From: Arthrobacter sp. Leaf137
GTDB lineage: Bacteria > Actinomycetota > Actinomycetes > Actinomycetales > Micrococcaceae
Direction: 5' to 3'
Assembly: GCF_001423525.1 (NCBI RefSeq)
Contig: NZ_LMOI01000019.1
Span: 124,001 to 188,000, forward strand
Length of the DNA stretch: 64,000 bases
A program made the translations under genes and the position numbers. Positions 7,970 through 16,950 of this stretch are shown here, one piece after another (position 1 is the first letter of the stretch; each line of letters opens with the position of its first letter). The notes below the pieces were generated by a model. That model had not been told where the DNA came from and made no database searches. It saw only the letters and a program-made list of their open reading frames with translations.

Positions 7970-8431
7970 ATGACTGCAACCATCGAGAGCCCCCGCAGCG
8001 GGCGGATCGCACCCCAGTACCGCCGCAACGGCGGAAGCCGGGGCAACTTCGAGATGATCGCCTGGCTATTCATGCGCCTCTCCGGCGTGGTGCTGGTGGT
8101 CCTTATCTTCGGGCACCTGTTCGTCAACCTCCTGGTGGGCGAGGGCATCCACGCCATCGACTTCGGCTTCGTGGCCGGCAAGTGGGCGGATCCGTTCTGG
8201 CAGTTCTGGGACCTGGCCATGCTGTGGCTGGCCATGCTGCACGGGACCAACGGCGTGCGAACCATCATCAACGACTACGCCGAGAAGGACTCAACCCGCC
8301 GCTGGCTGAAGACGGTCCTCTACTCGGCCACCGTCGTCATCATCGTCCTGGGCACCCTGGTGATCTTCACCTTCGATCCGTGCCCCGTGGTGGACGGCGT
8401 TCCGCTGCCTGGCGGTTTCTGCCCTGCCTAG
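7970..8431 (+). CDS. sdhD: Succinate dehydrogenase hydrophobic membrane anchor subunit
   Basis: Second membrane anchor of complex II, 153 residues with three predicted helices (about 32-55, 78-98, 112-135). The stretch WLAMLHGTNGVRTIINDYAEK contains the His and Arg/Asp residues of the SdhD heme/quinone region. Begins 3 bp after sdhC stops. It ends 110 bp before sdhA; that gap carries a 10-bp hairpin and an AT-rich leader, unlike the tight spacing elsewhere in the operon. Confidence 0.94.
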   Translation: MTATIESPRSGRIAPQYRRNGGSRGNFEMIAWLFMRLSGVVLVVLIFGHLFVNLLVGEGIHAIDFGFVAGKWADPFWQFWDLAMLWLAMLHGTNGVRTIINDYAEKDSTRRWLKTVLYSATVVIIVLGTLVIFTFDPCPVVDGVPLPGGFCPA

Positions 8432-8446
8432 CACCAGCATCATCCC

Positions 8447-8473
8447 GGGCCCGCGGGCATAAACCGCGGGCCC
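8447..8473. other. Intra-operon hairpin between sdhD and sdhA
   Basis: A perfect 10-bp G+C stem (8447-8456 with 8464-8473) with a 7-nt loop lies 15 nt after sdhD. There is no T-tract directly after it. It may be an mRNA-processing or stability element, or an attenuator that separates anchor and catalytic subunit levels. Confidence 0.5.
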
Positions 8474-8541
8474 TGTTGTGCGGGGACAGCAGCACGCCCC
8501 CGTTTGTTTTATTGCGAATTTTGAGAGAAAGAGCGTCTGGT

Positions 8542-10341
8542 ATGCAGGTCCATAAGTACGACGTCGTCATCGTCGGTGCCGGTGGCGCTGGCATGCGCGC
8601 CGCGATCGAATCCGGTCAGCGTGCGCGCACAGCAGTACTGACCAAGCTCTACCCCACCCGCTCGCACACAGGTGCGGCGCAGGGTGGCATGTGTGCAGCC
8701 CTTGCCAATGTCGAGGAAGACAACTGGGAGTGGCACACGTTCGACACCGTCAAGGGCGGTGACTACCTGGTGGACCAGGACGCCGCCGAGGTCATGGCCA
8801 AGGAAGCCATCGACGCCGTGCTCGACCTGGAAAAGATGGGCCTGCCGTTCAACCGCACGCCCGAAGGCCGGATCGACCAGCGCCGTTTCGGCGGCCACAC
8901 CCGCGACCACGGCAAGGCACCCGTCCGCCGTGCGTGCTACGCAGCGGACCGTACCGGCCACATGATCCTGCAGACCCTGTACCAAAACTGCGTCAAGCAC
9001 AACGTTGAGTTCTACAACGAGTACTACGTCCTGGATCTGCTGACTGTCGAAGAGGATGCGGTCCGCGAAGACGGCACCGCCTACAAGCAGAAGCGCGTTG
9101 CCGGTGTGGTTTCCTACGACCTCGCCACCGGCGAACTGCACGTATTCCAGGCCAAGTCCGTGGTATTCGCTTCCGGCGGCGCCGGCAAGGTCTTCAAGAC
9201 CACCTCCAACGCCCACACCCTGACCGGTGACGGCATGGGTATTGCGTTCCGCCGCGGCATCCCCCTGGAGGACATGGAGTTCTTCCAGTTCCACCCGACA
9301 GGCCTTGCGGGCCTGGGCATCCTCCTGTCCGAGGCCGCCCGCGGTGAGGGCGCCATCCTGCGCAACTCGGAGGGGGAACGCTTCATGGAGCGGTACGCCC
9401 CCACCATCAAGGACCTGGCACCCCGCGACATCGTGGCCCGTTCCATGGCCAACGAAGTCCGTGAAGGCCGCGGCTGCGGCCCGAACAAGGACTACGTTCT
9501 CCTGGACCTGACCCACCTGGAACCGGCGCACATCGACGCCAAGCTCCCGGACATTACCGAGTTCGCCCGCACCTACCTCGGCGTGGAACCCTACACGGAG
9601 CCAGTGCCGGTGTTCCCCACCGCGCACTACGCCATGGGCGGCATCCCCACGAACATCGAAACCGAAGTCCTCCAGGACAACGACACCGTGATCCCCGGCC
9701 TGTACGCCGCGGGTGAGGTGGCCTGTGTGTCCGTCCACGGCTCCAACCGCCTCGGCACCAACTCCCTGCTGGACATCAACGTGTTCGGCAAGCGTGCCGG
9801 CGTCGCCGCTGCGGAATACGCCAAGACTGCCCAGTTCGTGGAGCTGCCGGAGAACCCGCTGGACTACACCACGGACCTGCTGGACATCGCCCGCAACGGC
9901 ACCGGCGACGAGAAGGTGGCGCAGATCCGAAAGGAGCTGCAGGACACCATGGACGCCAACATGCAGGTGTTCCGCACCGCGGACACCCTGAACCAGGTCC
10001 TGCGCGACATCGCCTCCTTTGAGGAGCGCTACAAGCACATCAACGTGCAGGACAAGGGCAAGCGCTTCAACCTTGACCTCCTCGAAGCCGTGGAACTGGG
10101 CTTCCTCCTGGAACTGGCCAAGGTCATGACTGTTGCTGCCCTGCACCGCGAGGAATCCCGCGGCGGACACTTCCGCGAGGACTTCCCGGACCGTGACGAC
10201 GAGAAATTCATGAAGCACTCCATGGCGTACAAGGATGACCACGCTCCGGCTGACGGATCGGCGGAAGCAATCGCCGGGATCCGGCTGGCCACCAAGCCGG
10301 TCGTCTTTACCCGCTACGAGCCGATGGTGAGGAAGTACTAA
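8542..10341 (+). CDS. sdhA: Succinate dehydrogenase flavoprotein subunit
   Basis: Oxidises succinate to fumarate with covalently bound FAD at the cytoplasmic face of the membrane; 599 residues. It contains the N-terminal dinucleotide fold VVIVGAGGAGMRAAIE, SHTGAAQGGM with the FAD-linking His, the substrate region FQFHPTGLAGLGIL, catalytic-region TRDHGKAPVRRACY and HGSNRLGTNSLLD. ATG at 8542 is preceded by the purine-rich GAGAGAAAGAG. Separated from sdhB by one base. Length and motifs are complete. Confidence 0.97.
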   Translation: MQVHKYDVVIVGAGGAGMRAAIESGQRARTAVLTKLYPTRSHTGAAQGGMCAALANVEEDNWEWHTFDTVKGGDYLVDQDAAEVMAKEAIDAVLDLEKMGLPFNRTPEGRIDQRRFGGHTRDHGKAPVRRACYAADRTGHMILQTLYQNCVKHNVEFYNEYYVLDLLTVEEDAVREDGTAYKQKRVAGVVSYDLATGELHVFQAKSVVFASGGAGKVFKTTSNAHTLTGDGMGIAFRRGIPLEDMEFFQFHPTGLAGLGILLSEAARGEGAILRNSEGERFMERYAPTIKDLAPRDIVARSMANEVREGRGCGPNKDYVLLDLTHLEPAHIDAKLPDITEFARTYLGVEPYTEPVPVFPTAHYAMGGIPTNIETEVLQDNDTVIPGLYAAGEVACVSVHGSNRLGTNSLLDINVFGKRAGVAAAEYAKTAQFVELPENPLDYTTDLLDIARNGTGDEKVAQIRKELQDTMDANMQVFRTADTLNQVLRDIASFEERYKHINVQDKGKRFNLDLLEAVELGFLLELAKVMTVAALHREESRGGHFREDFPDRDDEKFMKHSMAYKDDHAPADGSAEAIAGIRLATKPVVFTRYEPMVRKY

Positions 10342-10342
10342 G

Positions 10343-11125
10343 ATGACCGCTGAAATCGCTGAGCCAGCCTCAAAGATTGAACTGCCTGCCGGCGTCGGCG
10401 GGGGCGGCGAAATCCCCACGTTCGATGTCCACATGCGGGTCCGCCGGTACAACCCGGAGGTCTCGGAAGAGGCCACCTGGGATGACTACCACCTCACCAT
10501 GTACGGTACGGACCGCGTCCTGGACGCCCTGCACAAGGTCAAATGGGAGATGGACGGCAGCCTGTCGTTCCGCCGTTCCTGCGCCCACGGCGTGTGCGGC
10601 TCCGATGCCATGCGCATCAACGGCCGCAACCGCCTCGCCTGCAAGACCCTCCTGAAGGACCTGGACACGTCCAAGCCCATCACGGTGGAACCCATCAAGG
10701 GCCTGCCGGTGGAGAAGGACCTCATCGTGGACATGGAGCCGTTCTTCCAGTCCTACCGCGAGGTTATGCCGTTCCTGATCAACAAGGGCCACGAGCCCAC
10801 CAAGGAACGCCTCCAGTCCGCTGAGGACCGTGAGCGCTTCGACGACACCACCAAGTGCATCCTTTGCGCTGCGTGCACGTCTTCCTGCCCGGTCTTCTGG
10901 ACCGACGGCCAGTACTTCGGCCCGGCGGCCATCGTGAACGCACACCGCTTCATCTTCGATTCCCGTGATGACGCCGGCGACATGCGCCTTGAGATCCTCA
11001 ACGACAAGGAAGGCGTGTGGCGCTGCCGCACCACCTTCAACTGCTCCGAGGCATGCCCCCGCGGCATCCAGGTGACGCAGGCGATCGCCGAGGTCAAGCA
11101 GGCGATCCTTTCCCGCAAGATCTAA
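10343..11125 (+). CDS. sdhB: Succinate dehydrogenase iron-sulfur subunit
   Basis: Carries electrons from FAD to the quinone through three iron-sulfur centres; 260 residues. The [2Fe-2S] ligands are in SCAHGVCGSDAM with a later Cys in LACK; the [4Fe-4S] and [3Fe-4S] ligands are in CILCAACTSSCPVFW and CSEACPRGI. The ATG starts one base after the sdhA stop, giving tight coupling. A 17-bp hairpin 14 nt after the gene ends the operon. Confidence 0.97.
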   Translation: MTAEIAEPASKIELPAGVGGGGEIPTFDVHMRVRRYNPEVSEEATWDDYHLTMYGTDRVLDALHKVKWEMDGSLSFRRSCAHGVCGSDAMRINGRNRLACKTLLKDLDTSKPITVEPIKGLPVEKDLIVDMEPFFQSYREVMPFLINKGHEPTKERLQSAEDRERFDDTTKCILCAACTSSCPVFWTDGQYFGPAAIVNAHRFIFDSRDDAGDMRLEILNDKEGVWRCRTTFNCSEACPRGIQVTQAIAEVKQAILSRKI

Positions 11126-11139
11126 GGATCACCAGCGGA

Positions 11140-11179
11140 CGACGGCGTCACTCACCCCACGTGGTGAGTGGCGCCGTCG
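11140..11179 (+). terminator. Terminator hairpin of the sdh operon
   Basis: A 17-bp stem (11140-11156 with 11163-11179, one G-T pair) and a 6-nt loop begin 14 nt after sdhB. No long T-tract follows. It lies 40 nt before the start of the next gene. Confidence 0.7.
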
Positions 11180-11218
11180 AACGTTAAACCCCACGCCGTT
11201 CGACAGGAAGGGGACACC

Positions 11219-11989
11219 GTGTCCCGCTCAGAAAAGGTCACATTCGCCGGTTCCACCGGGGAGATGCTGTCCGGGATCATCGATATTCCGGAAGTCCCCG
11301 TCAAGGGCTGGGGTGTGTTCTCGCACGGATTTACCCTGGGCAAGGACAGCCCGTCCGCGTCCCGGATGTGCAAGGCCCTTGCGGACAGCGGCGTGGGCAT
11401 GCTGCGGTTCGACAACCTGGGCCTGGGCGGCTCGGCCGGCGAGTGGTCTGCCGGTTCCTTCAGCCACAAGGTTGCCGACACGGTCAAGGCCGCGGAGTTC
11501 ATGCGCAGCGAGGGCAAGGAAATTTCGCTGCTGGTGGGCCACTCCTTCGGCGGCGCGGCAGTCCTGGCCGCGGCCCGTGAGATCCCGGAGCTCGACGCCG
11601 TCGCAACAGTCGGCGCCCCCTTCTCGCCCAAGCATGTGGCCCACGTCTTCGACGCCGCCCTGGACCGGATCCTGAACGAAGGCAGCGCGGAAGTGGACCT
11701 GGGCGGCAAGCGGGTGGAGATCCGCAGGCACTTCGTGGAGGACCTGGAAAACGCCGACCTCACGGACTGCATCCGGCAGCTGCACAAGCCGCTGATGGTG
11801 CTCCACTCCCCCACCGACAACACCGTAGGGATCGAGAACGCCAGCACGATCTTCCAGACCGCCCGGCACCCACGGAACTTTGTCTCCCTGGAAGGCAGCG
11901 ACCACCTCCTGACCGGCAAGGGCCAGGCCGCCCGGGCTGCCAGGATCATCGCGGCCTGGGCCGACCAGTACCTCGACGCCGCGCACTGA
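11219..11989 (+). CDS. Alpha/beta-fold hydrolase
   Basis: Serine hydrolase of unknown substrate, 256 residues, cytosolic. The nucleophile elbow is GHSFGG (Ser near residue 110), the acid probably lies in HSPTDNTVG and the catalytic His in LEGSDHLLTG. It resembles the N-terminal half of proteins in which this hydrolase is fused to an OsmC peroxidase domain; here the OsmC half is absent. GTG at 11219 is preceded by GGAAGGGG with good spacing. Transcribed in the same direction as sdhCDAB but after its terminator hairpin, so probably separate. Confidence 0.85.
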   Translation: MSRSEKVTFAGSTGEMLSGIIDIPEVPVKGWGVFSHGFTLGKDSPSASRMCKALADSGVGMLRFDNLGLGGSAGEWSAGSFSHKVADTVKAAEFMRSEGKEISLLVGHSFGGAAVLAAAREIPELDAVATVGAPFSPKHVAHVFDAALDRILNEGSAEVDLGGKRVEIRRHFVEDLENADLTDCIRQLHKPLMVLHSPTDNTVGIENASTIFQTARHPRNFVSLEGSDHLLTGKGQAARAARIIAAWADQYLDAAH

Positions 11990-12028
11990 CCGGCTCGAGG
12001 CTGGCCTGGCCGGCCATCTGTGCGCTGC

Positions 12029-13327
12029 CTACTTGCCGATGGCGGCCTTGCTCTCGCTGATCCATTGCTCGGCCGCCTTCTCAGGCGTCAGGCGTTTGAA
12101 CAGCACCTCGGTGTTGATCCGCGCCGTGATCTCGGAGACCGCAGTAGAACCCGTGGGTCCGATGTAGGTGGGCGCAAAGTCCATCTTGCCGATCTCGCCG
12201 ATGTAGGCGGCCTCCACTTTCCCTTGCGGCGTCAGGAGGTCCTGGATGGCCGTGCGCATTTCGGGGTTGCTCGGGACACCGCGGTCGCTCTGTATGATTT
12301 TCGCGGCGGACTGGTTGTTCACCAGGAAGTTCACCAGTTTGGCCGCGGCTTCGGTGTGCTTGCTCCGGGCGGAAATGGTGTAGAACTGCGACGACTGGAG
12401 CCAGATGCCGGGTGTGGGCTTCTCGCCGGGGAGCTTGAGGAGTTTCAGTTCGGCGCCGGAGGCCTTGCTGAGCGCTGTCAGGGAGTTGCTCCAGGTGAGC
12501 ATCATGCCGGCCTGGCCCATGCCCATGAGCGTCTGTTCGGTGCTGACGCTGAGCTTTTCCACTGTCTCGGAGGCGTTGGGTGCGGCGCCGGACTCACTGA
12601 GCTTGAGGGAGAAGTCGAAGTAGTCCTGGACTGTCTCCTTGGAGAGGCCAAGCTGGCCGTCCTGGGTATAGAGGGACTCCCCCCGCTGCCGGGCGAACGC
12701 GTCCAGGGAGTCGTGGGTGAGGACCGTTGCCGTCCCGTAGGTGCCCTTGGGGCTCTTAGCCGTCACGCTCGCCGCAGTTTCGGCGAAGTCCTCCCAGCTC
12801 CAGGTGGTGTCGTCCGGGAGGGGAATGCCGGCCGCCGCAAAAACAGCGGGGTTCACCACGATGGCGAGGGCGTTGGCACCGGTGGAGATGCCGTACTGCT
12901 TGCCCTGGACCTGGCCGTTGTCCAGCGCCCCCTGGTCCAGCTTGGCAAGGTCGAGCTGACCTGAGACTTTGGAGAGATCCAGCAGCGCTCCACGGTTGGC
13001 GTATTCCGCCGGGTAGGCGCCGCCCATGGTGATGACGTCCGGTGCATCGTTAGCGGCAACCTGGGTGGCGAGTTTGTCGAAATAGCCACCGATGTCGCCG
13101 AACTCGGGCTTGACCTTAATGTCCGGGTTGGCGGCTTCGAATTCTGCAATGGCTTTGTTGGTGAGCTCTGCACGTCCCGCATTTCCCCACCAGGCGAACC
13201 GGATCTCCACCGGACCGTCGCCGGCTCCGCCCGACGGTGCGGAGCATGCCGCGGTCAGTCCAAGCAGGCATGCTGCACTAAGCATTGCGACGGATGTGCG
13301 GAGGCCGTGGGTACTGAGGCGCATCAT
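12029..13327 (-). CDS. Extracellular solute-binding lipoprotein (family 1, sugar type)
   Basis: Binding lipoprotein of a carbohydrate ABC importer, 432 residues. Signal peptide with lipobox LGLTAACS (Cys near residue 28); the mature region starts VEIRFAWWGNAGRAELTNKAIAEF, typical of CUT1 sugar-binding proteins, with PDVITMGGAYPAEYANRG and later TWSNSLTALSK. No permease or ATPase gene is next to it, so it is an orphan or works with a shared importer encoded elsewhere. ATG codons at 13327 and 13324 are both possible. A LacI-type operator lies 24 bp upstream, suggesting sugar-responsive control. The ligand cannot be deduced. Confidence 0.9.
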   Translation of the reverse strand: MMRLSTHGLRTSVAMLSAACLLGLTAACSAPSGGAGDGPVEIRFAWWGNAGRAELTNKAIAEFEAANPDIKVKPEFGDIGGYFDKLATQVAANDAPDVITMGGAYPAEYANRGALLDLSKVSGQLDLAKLDQGALDNGQVQGKQYGISTGANALAIVVNPAVFAAAGIPLPDDTTWSWEDFAETAASVTAKSPKGTYGTATVLTHDSLDAFARQRGESLYTQDGQLGLSKETVQDYFDFSLKLSESGAAPNASETVEKLSVSTEQTLMGMGQAGMMLTWSNSLTALSKASGAELKLLKLPGEKPTPGIWLQSSQFYTISARSKHTEAAAKLVNFLVNNQSAAKIIQSDRGVPSNPEMRTAIQDLLTPQGKVEAAYIGEIGKMDFAPTYIGPTGSTAVSEITARINTEVLFKRLTPEKAAEQWISESKAAIGK

Positions 13328-13350
13328 CGGGTCAGCTTCTTCCCTCGTCA

Positions 13351-13362
13351 GAAAACGGTTTC
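13351..13362. promoter_or_regulatory. LacI-family operator upstream of the sugar-binding lipoprotein gene
   Basis: GAAAACGGTTTC fits the LacI/GalR palindrome GAAAnCGnTTTC with its central CG. It sits 24 bp before the gene start. On the minus strand, possible promoter boxes TTGGCG and TACGTT precede it, so a bound repressor would sit just downstream of the promoter. No lacI-type gene is in the window. Confidence 0.65.
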
Positions 13363-13434
13363 GTGAAACGTATCACAACGAGGTTGGCCGCCAACAGGCC
13401 CTGCTGGTTTCCGGGGATGCCGGGCGCGGGTTAC

Positions 13435-14496
13435 TCAGGTTTGGGGAATGGTGTGGCGGGCGCCGAGGATCGATTTGCGCGGCTTGTCCCCCGCTGCGAG
13501 ATCGGCTTCGCGGACGGCCGACCAGCCTGCCGATACGAGGTACACCTGGCTGACGAAGTTGAACCAGATGAGCAGCCCAATGATGATGGCAAACGGCGCC
13601 AGGATGGGATTGCGGCCGGCACCGCCCAACAGTTCGGTGCTGAAGATCTGCAGCACCGTGGTGCCGATGGCTGCCAGGATGGTGCCTTCCAGAAGGGCGC
13701 GGCGGGAGAGCTTGAGCCCGCCTGCCAGCCGGAACATGATGAGGGCTGTCACCCAGCTCAGGACCAGCGGAACGGCGATTTTAATGAGTGTCGTCAGTGG
13801 GCCGGCCACAGCATCGTCCAGGTTCAGGAAATCAGATACCCAGCCTGCTGCCGTCCCGAAAATAAGCGACGCGCCGGCGCTGATGACGAGGGCTACCCCG
13901 AGGAGGAGCAGGGTGCCCGCGTCCCGCAGCTTGAGGACCACCGGGTTGACCACCAGGGGCGGCAGTTCCATGACGCCCCGAAGCCCGTCCCTGAGCCCGT
14001 TAATCCAGCCCAGGGAGGTGATGATGGTGACGATGGCGGCGATGATGGCAGTGAGTCCCAGGCCCTGCGGGTTCAGGAGGTCCTGGGGGTCCACCAGGCC
14101 CGTTCCGCCGTCCACCTTCAACAGGCCCGGGGCACTTGAGGCCACGCTACTGACTATGCTGTCCAGCAGTGCAGGCTGTCCGCGAAGGACCAGCCCCGCA
14201 ACGGAGAACCCGGTGGCCAGCAGGCCGGTAATGGAGAAGAACATGTTGAAGCCGATGCCGGCGCTCATCAGCGGACCGTGCTGAAGGCTGTAATGCCGGA
14301 AGGCGCGCATGGGACGGAAGGCGTTCAGCCGGGCAAGCAGCCATTGGACCATGGCCAGGAGGGATTTGATGCCCCCGCCGCCGGACCGCCGCGCCTTGCT
14401 CCAGTCCATCCGCTTCTGGCTGACGGCCAGCTGCAACTTGGCGCGCTCAGTGGGAAGAGGCTGCCCCGCCGGTTCGGGATGCCGCTTCCGCAGCAC
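13435..14496 (-). CDS. YihY/BrkB-family integral membrane protein
   Basis: Polytopic membrane protein of the YihY/UPF0761 family; the biochemical role is not established. A positively charged cytoplasmic N-terminus precedes about six hydrophobic helices, with family features MSAGIGFNMFFSITGLLA near the first helix and LLIWFNFVSQVYLVSAGWSA near the last. The start is uncertain: the frame is open to ATG 14583 inside the upstream gene, GTG 14496 gives a 50-bp overlap with it, and ATG 14409 would avoid overlap. I chose 14496 as the compromise. Same strand as the 2H phosphoesterase and trpS genes, probably co-transcribed. Confidence 0.85.
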   Translation of the reverse strand: MLRKRHPEPAGQPLPTERAKLQLAVSQKRMDWSKARRSGGGGIKSLLAMVQWLLARLNAFRPMRAFRHYSLQHGPLMSAGIGFNMFFSITGLLATGFSVAGLVLRGQPALLDSIVSSVASSAPGLLKVDGGTGLVDPQDLLNPQGLGLTAIIAAIVTIITSLGWINGLRDGLRGVMELPPLVVNPVVLKLRDAGTLLLLGVALVISAGASLIFGTAAGWVSDFLNLDDAVAGPLTTLIKIAVPLVLSWVTALIMFRLAGGLKLSRRALLEGTILAAIGTTVLQIFSTELLGGAGRNPILAPFAIIIGLLIWFNFVSQVYLVSAGWSAVREADLAAGDKPRKSILGARHTIPQT

Positions 14497-15040
14497 CGTC
14501 CGCGAATCGGGTGCCGGCGTCGTTGTCAGTTTCGGTCCCAAAGTCCAGCTCTTCCCGTAGCTGCCAGATGCCGTCTGCATCATGCTCGTAGAGTCCCATG
14601 CTAACCACGGGGAAGGTGGCCTTGTAGCTTTTCAACACCGTTTCCGCCTCATCGAGGCTTTCGGGGCTAACATCGTGGGCAATAGTGACGTGCGGATGGA
14701 AAGCGAAGGGCAGGTCACGCTGCAACGGACCCTGCTGGAGCTTTTCGTGCAGCTCGACGCACTGGTCGAAACCGTCCTCGACCTTGATGAACACCACTGG
14801 TGATACGGGGCGGAAGGACCCGGTCCCGGAGATGGTGACCATGAAGGGGCTCTGCCGGCGGGCCACGTCCCGGACGTGGGCCAGGGTTGCCTCCCAATCA
14901 TGGGTTGGCGTGGTGGTCACCAGCGTGATGTGCGCAGGCACCACACCGGCCAGCGGATCGCCGAAGGACGCACGCCATTGCTGGAGCTCTGCTGCGATGT
15001 CAGGCGGGAACCCGAGGATGACGCCGGCGCTGGAAGACAT
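14447..15040 (-). CDS. 2'-5' RNA ligase-like 2H phosphoesterase
   Basis: Member of the LigT/2H superfamily, 197 residues. The two catalytic HxT motifs are visible: AHITLV near residue 37 and PHVTIAH near residue 117. Such enzymes act on 2'-5' or cyclic phosphodiester bonds in RNA or nucleotides; the real substrate here is unknown. It starts 4 bp after the trpS stop, so it is probably co-transcribed with trpS. Its 3' end overlaps the possible 5' end of the YihY gene; the last 25 residues are low-complexity and may be a non-essential tail. Confidence 0.88.
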   Translation of the reverse strand: MSSSAGVILGFPPDIAAELQQWRASFGDPLAGVVPAHITLVTTTPTHDWEATLAHVRDVARRQSPFMVTISGTGSFRPVSPVVFIKVEDGFDQCVELHEKLQQGPLQRDLPFAFHPHVTIAHDVSPESLDEAETVLKSYKATFPVVSMGLYEHDADGIWQLREELDFGTETDNDAGTRFADGAAEAASRTGGAASSH

Positions 15041-15044
15041 GGTG

Positions 15045-16088
15045 CTAGCGGACTCCTGCGAGGCTGTGGGACGGCAGGAAGCCCATGCGCTCGTACACCT
15101 GGGCCATCGTCACGGAGGCAATCTCCCGCGCCCGCTCTGCGCCAAGGGCCAGCAGCCGGTCCAGCTCGGCAGGATCGGCCATCAGTTCATTGGTCCGGTT
15201 ACGCAGCGGGGTGACGAAGTCCACCACCACTTCAGCGAGGTCCACCTTGAGGTGGCCGTACATCTTGCCCTCGTACTCGGCCTCAAGATCAGCCACCGGC
15301 TTCCCCGTCAGGGATGAGTAGATGGTGAGCAGGTTGGAAACGCCGGGCTTCTCCTCGGGGTCGAACCTGATCTCCGTGCCGGCATCGGTCACGGCGGACT
15401 TGATGCGCTTGGCGGCAATCTTCGGGTCCTCCAGGAGCTGGATGGCTCCGTTGGGCGACTCGCCGGTTTTGGACATCTTGGCGCTGGGGTTCTGAAGATC
15501 GTAGATCTTCGCGCTTTCCTTGAGGATGGTGGCCTCAGGGACGGTGAAGGTGTCGCCGAACTTCGTGTTGAACCGCTGGGCGAGGTTGCGGGTGAGCTCG
15601 AGGTGCTGCCGCTGGTCCTCGCCTACGGGCACCAGGTCCGTCTGGTACAGCAGGATGTCCGCCGCCATCAGCGTGGGGTAGGCAAAAAGCCCCAGGGTAG
15701 CGGTGTCCGCGCCGGACTTCTGGGTCTTGTCCTTGAACTGTGTCATCCGGGAGGCCTCGCCGAAACCGGTGATGCAGTTCAGCGCCCAGGCCAGCTGAGC
15801 GTGCTCAGGCACGTGGGACTGGACGAAAAAGATGCTCTTGTCCGGGTCGATCCCGGCCGCGATGTACTGGGCAGCCACGATCCGCGTGCGCTTGGCAAGC
15901 TCCGAGGGGTCGAAGTCCACGGTGATGGCATGCAGGTCAGGGATGAAGAACACGGCGTCGTACTCGGCCTGCATGTCCACCCAGTTGCGGACGGCTCCGA
16001 TGTAGTTGCCCAGGTGCAGGGAATCGGCGGTGGGCTTGGCACCTGAGAGGATGCGCTTCTTGGCGGCCGGGGTGGGCTGGAGTGTCAT
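15045..16088 (-). CDS. trpS: Tryptophanyl-tRNA synthetase
   Basis: Charges tRNA-Trp with tryptophan; class I synthetase, 347 residues, cytosolic. The HIGH-type motif is [11 protein letters not shown] near residue 22 and the KMSKS motif is [12 protein letters not shown] near residue 205. Length and motif spacing are normal. ATG at 16088. Downstream genes for the 2H phosphoesterase and YihY protein follow tightly; xthA lies 18 bp upstream on the same strand. Confidence 0.96.
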   Translation of the reverse strand: MTLQPTPAAKKRILSGAKPTADSLHLGNYIGAVRNWVDMQAEYDAVFFIPDLHAITVDFDPSELAKRTRIVAAQYIAAGIDPDKSIFFVQSHVPEHAQLAWALNCITGFGEASRMTQFKDKTQKSGADTATLGLFAYPTLMAADILLYQTDLVPVGEDQRQHLELTRNLAQRFNTKFGDTFTVPEATILKESAKIYDLQNPSAKMSKTGESPNGAIQLLEDPKIAAKRIKSAVTDAGTEIRFDPEEKPGVSNLLTIYSSLTGKPVADLEAEYEGKMYGHLKVDLAEVVVDFVTPLRNRTNELMADPAELDRLLALGAERAREIASVTMAQVYERMGFLPSHSLAGVR

Positions 16089-16106
16089 GCGTAAGACTTT
16101 CGGGGC

Positions 16107-16949
16107 TTAGAGCTGGTAGTCCACTACCAGCGGGGCGTGGTCGGAGAAGCGGGTGTCGTACGTGGCCGCGCGGTCCACGACGGCGGAGGTTGCCGAGGCT
16201 GCCAGCGCCGGCGTCGCCAGGTGGTAGTCGATGCGCCAGCCGGCGTCGTTGTCAAAGGCTTTGCCCCGCCAGGACCACCAGGTGTACGGCCCATCCATCT
16301 CCCCGGACATGGTCCGGTGGACGTCGTGCCAGCCGATTTCCTCGCCCAGGAACCGGTCAAAGTAGGCGCGTTCTTCCGGCAGGAATCCGGCCTTCTTGAG
16401 GTTTCCCTTCCAGTTCCGGATGTCCAGGGGCGTGTGGGCCACGTTGAGGTCACCCACCACCAGGGCATGGTCGCTGTGCTTGGACAGTTCCGGAAGCCTG
16501 GTGCTCATGGCGTCCAGGAAACGGTACTTGTCGTCCTGCTTGGGGGTGTCCACCTCGCCGGAGTGCACGTAGGCGCTGGCCACGGTGAGCTGTACGCGCT
16601 CCCCCGAGGCATCGGTAACGCGGAAGTCGGCTTCGACCCACCGGCCGGCGGTGGCAAAGTAGTCATCGCCGATCCCGTTGCGCGTGGCGATGGGCTCTTC
16701 GCGGGAGGCGATGGCAACGCCGGCGCGGCCCTTGGCCTCGGCTTCGGCGTGAAGGATGTGCCAGCCTTCGCCCAGCAGCTGCCGGACAATGGCGTCGGGC
16801 GCACGGACTTCCTGGAGGCAGAGGATGTCCACGTCGCGCGGCTCCAGCCAGGCGGCCATGCCGTTCTTGTAGGCAGCCCGCAAACCGTTCACGTTAACGG
16901 ATGCGATGCGGAGGTGGTCCTTCTTCAATGCCGAGCTCACCCGTTCCAC
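16107..16949 (-). CDS. xthA: Exodeoxyribonuclease III / AP endonuclease
   Basis: Repairs abasic sites and trims DNA 3' ends in base-excision repair; about 280 residues. Exo III-type motifs are RIASVNVNGLRAA at the start, DILCLQEVRAPD with the metal-binding Glu, VVGDLNVAHTPLDI, WRIDYHLATP and the C-terminal FSDHAPLVVDY with catalytic His. Two GTG starts are possible, 16949 and 16940; they differ by three residues. It sits directly after the unknown membrane-protein gene (stop at 16951) and before trpS. Confidence 0.95.
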   Translation of the reverse strand: MERVSSALKKDHLRIASVNVNGLRAAYKNGMAAWLEPRDVDILCLQEVRAPDAIVRQLLGEGWHILHAEAEAKGRAGVAIASREEPIATRNGIGDDYFATAGRWVEADFRVTDASGERVQLTVASAYVHSGEVDTPKQDDKYRFLDAMSTRLPELSKHSDHALVVGDLNVAHTPLDIRNWKGNLKKAGFLPEERAYFDRFLGEEIGWHDVHRTMSGEMDGPYTWWSWRGKAFDNDAGWRIDYHLATPALAASATSAVVDRAATYDTRFSDHAPLVVDYQL

Positions 16950-16950
16950 T

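Noticed and set aside
8509..10476. 655-codon frame antisense to sdhA
   Set aside because: Same explanation; sdhA motifs are complete on the plus strand.
11219..11989. Frameshifted hydrolase-OsmC fusion gene
   Set aside because: The downstream 40 bp before the convergent gene contain no OsmC remnant, so the gene is simply the short single-domain form.
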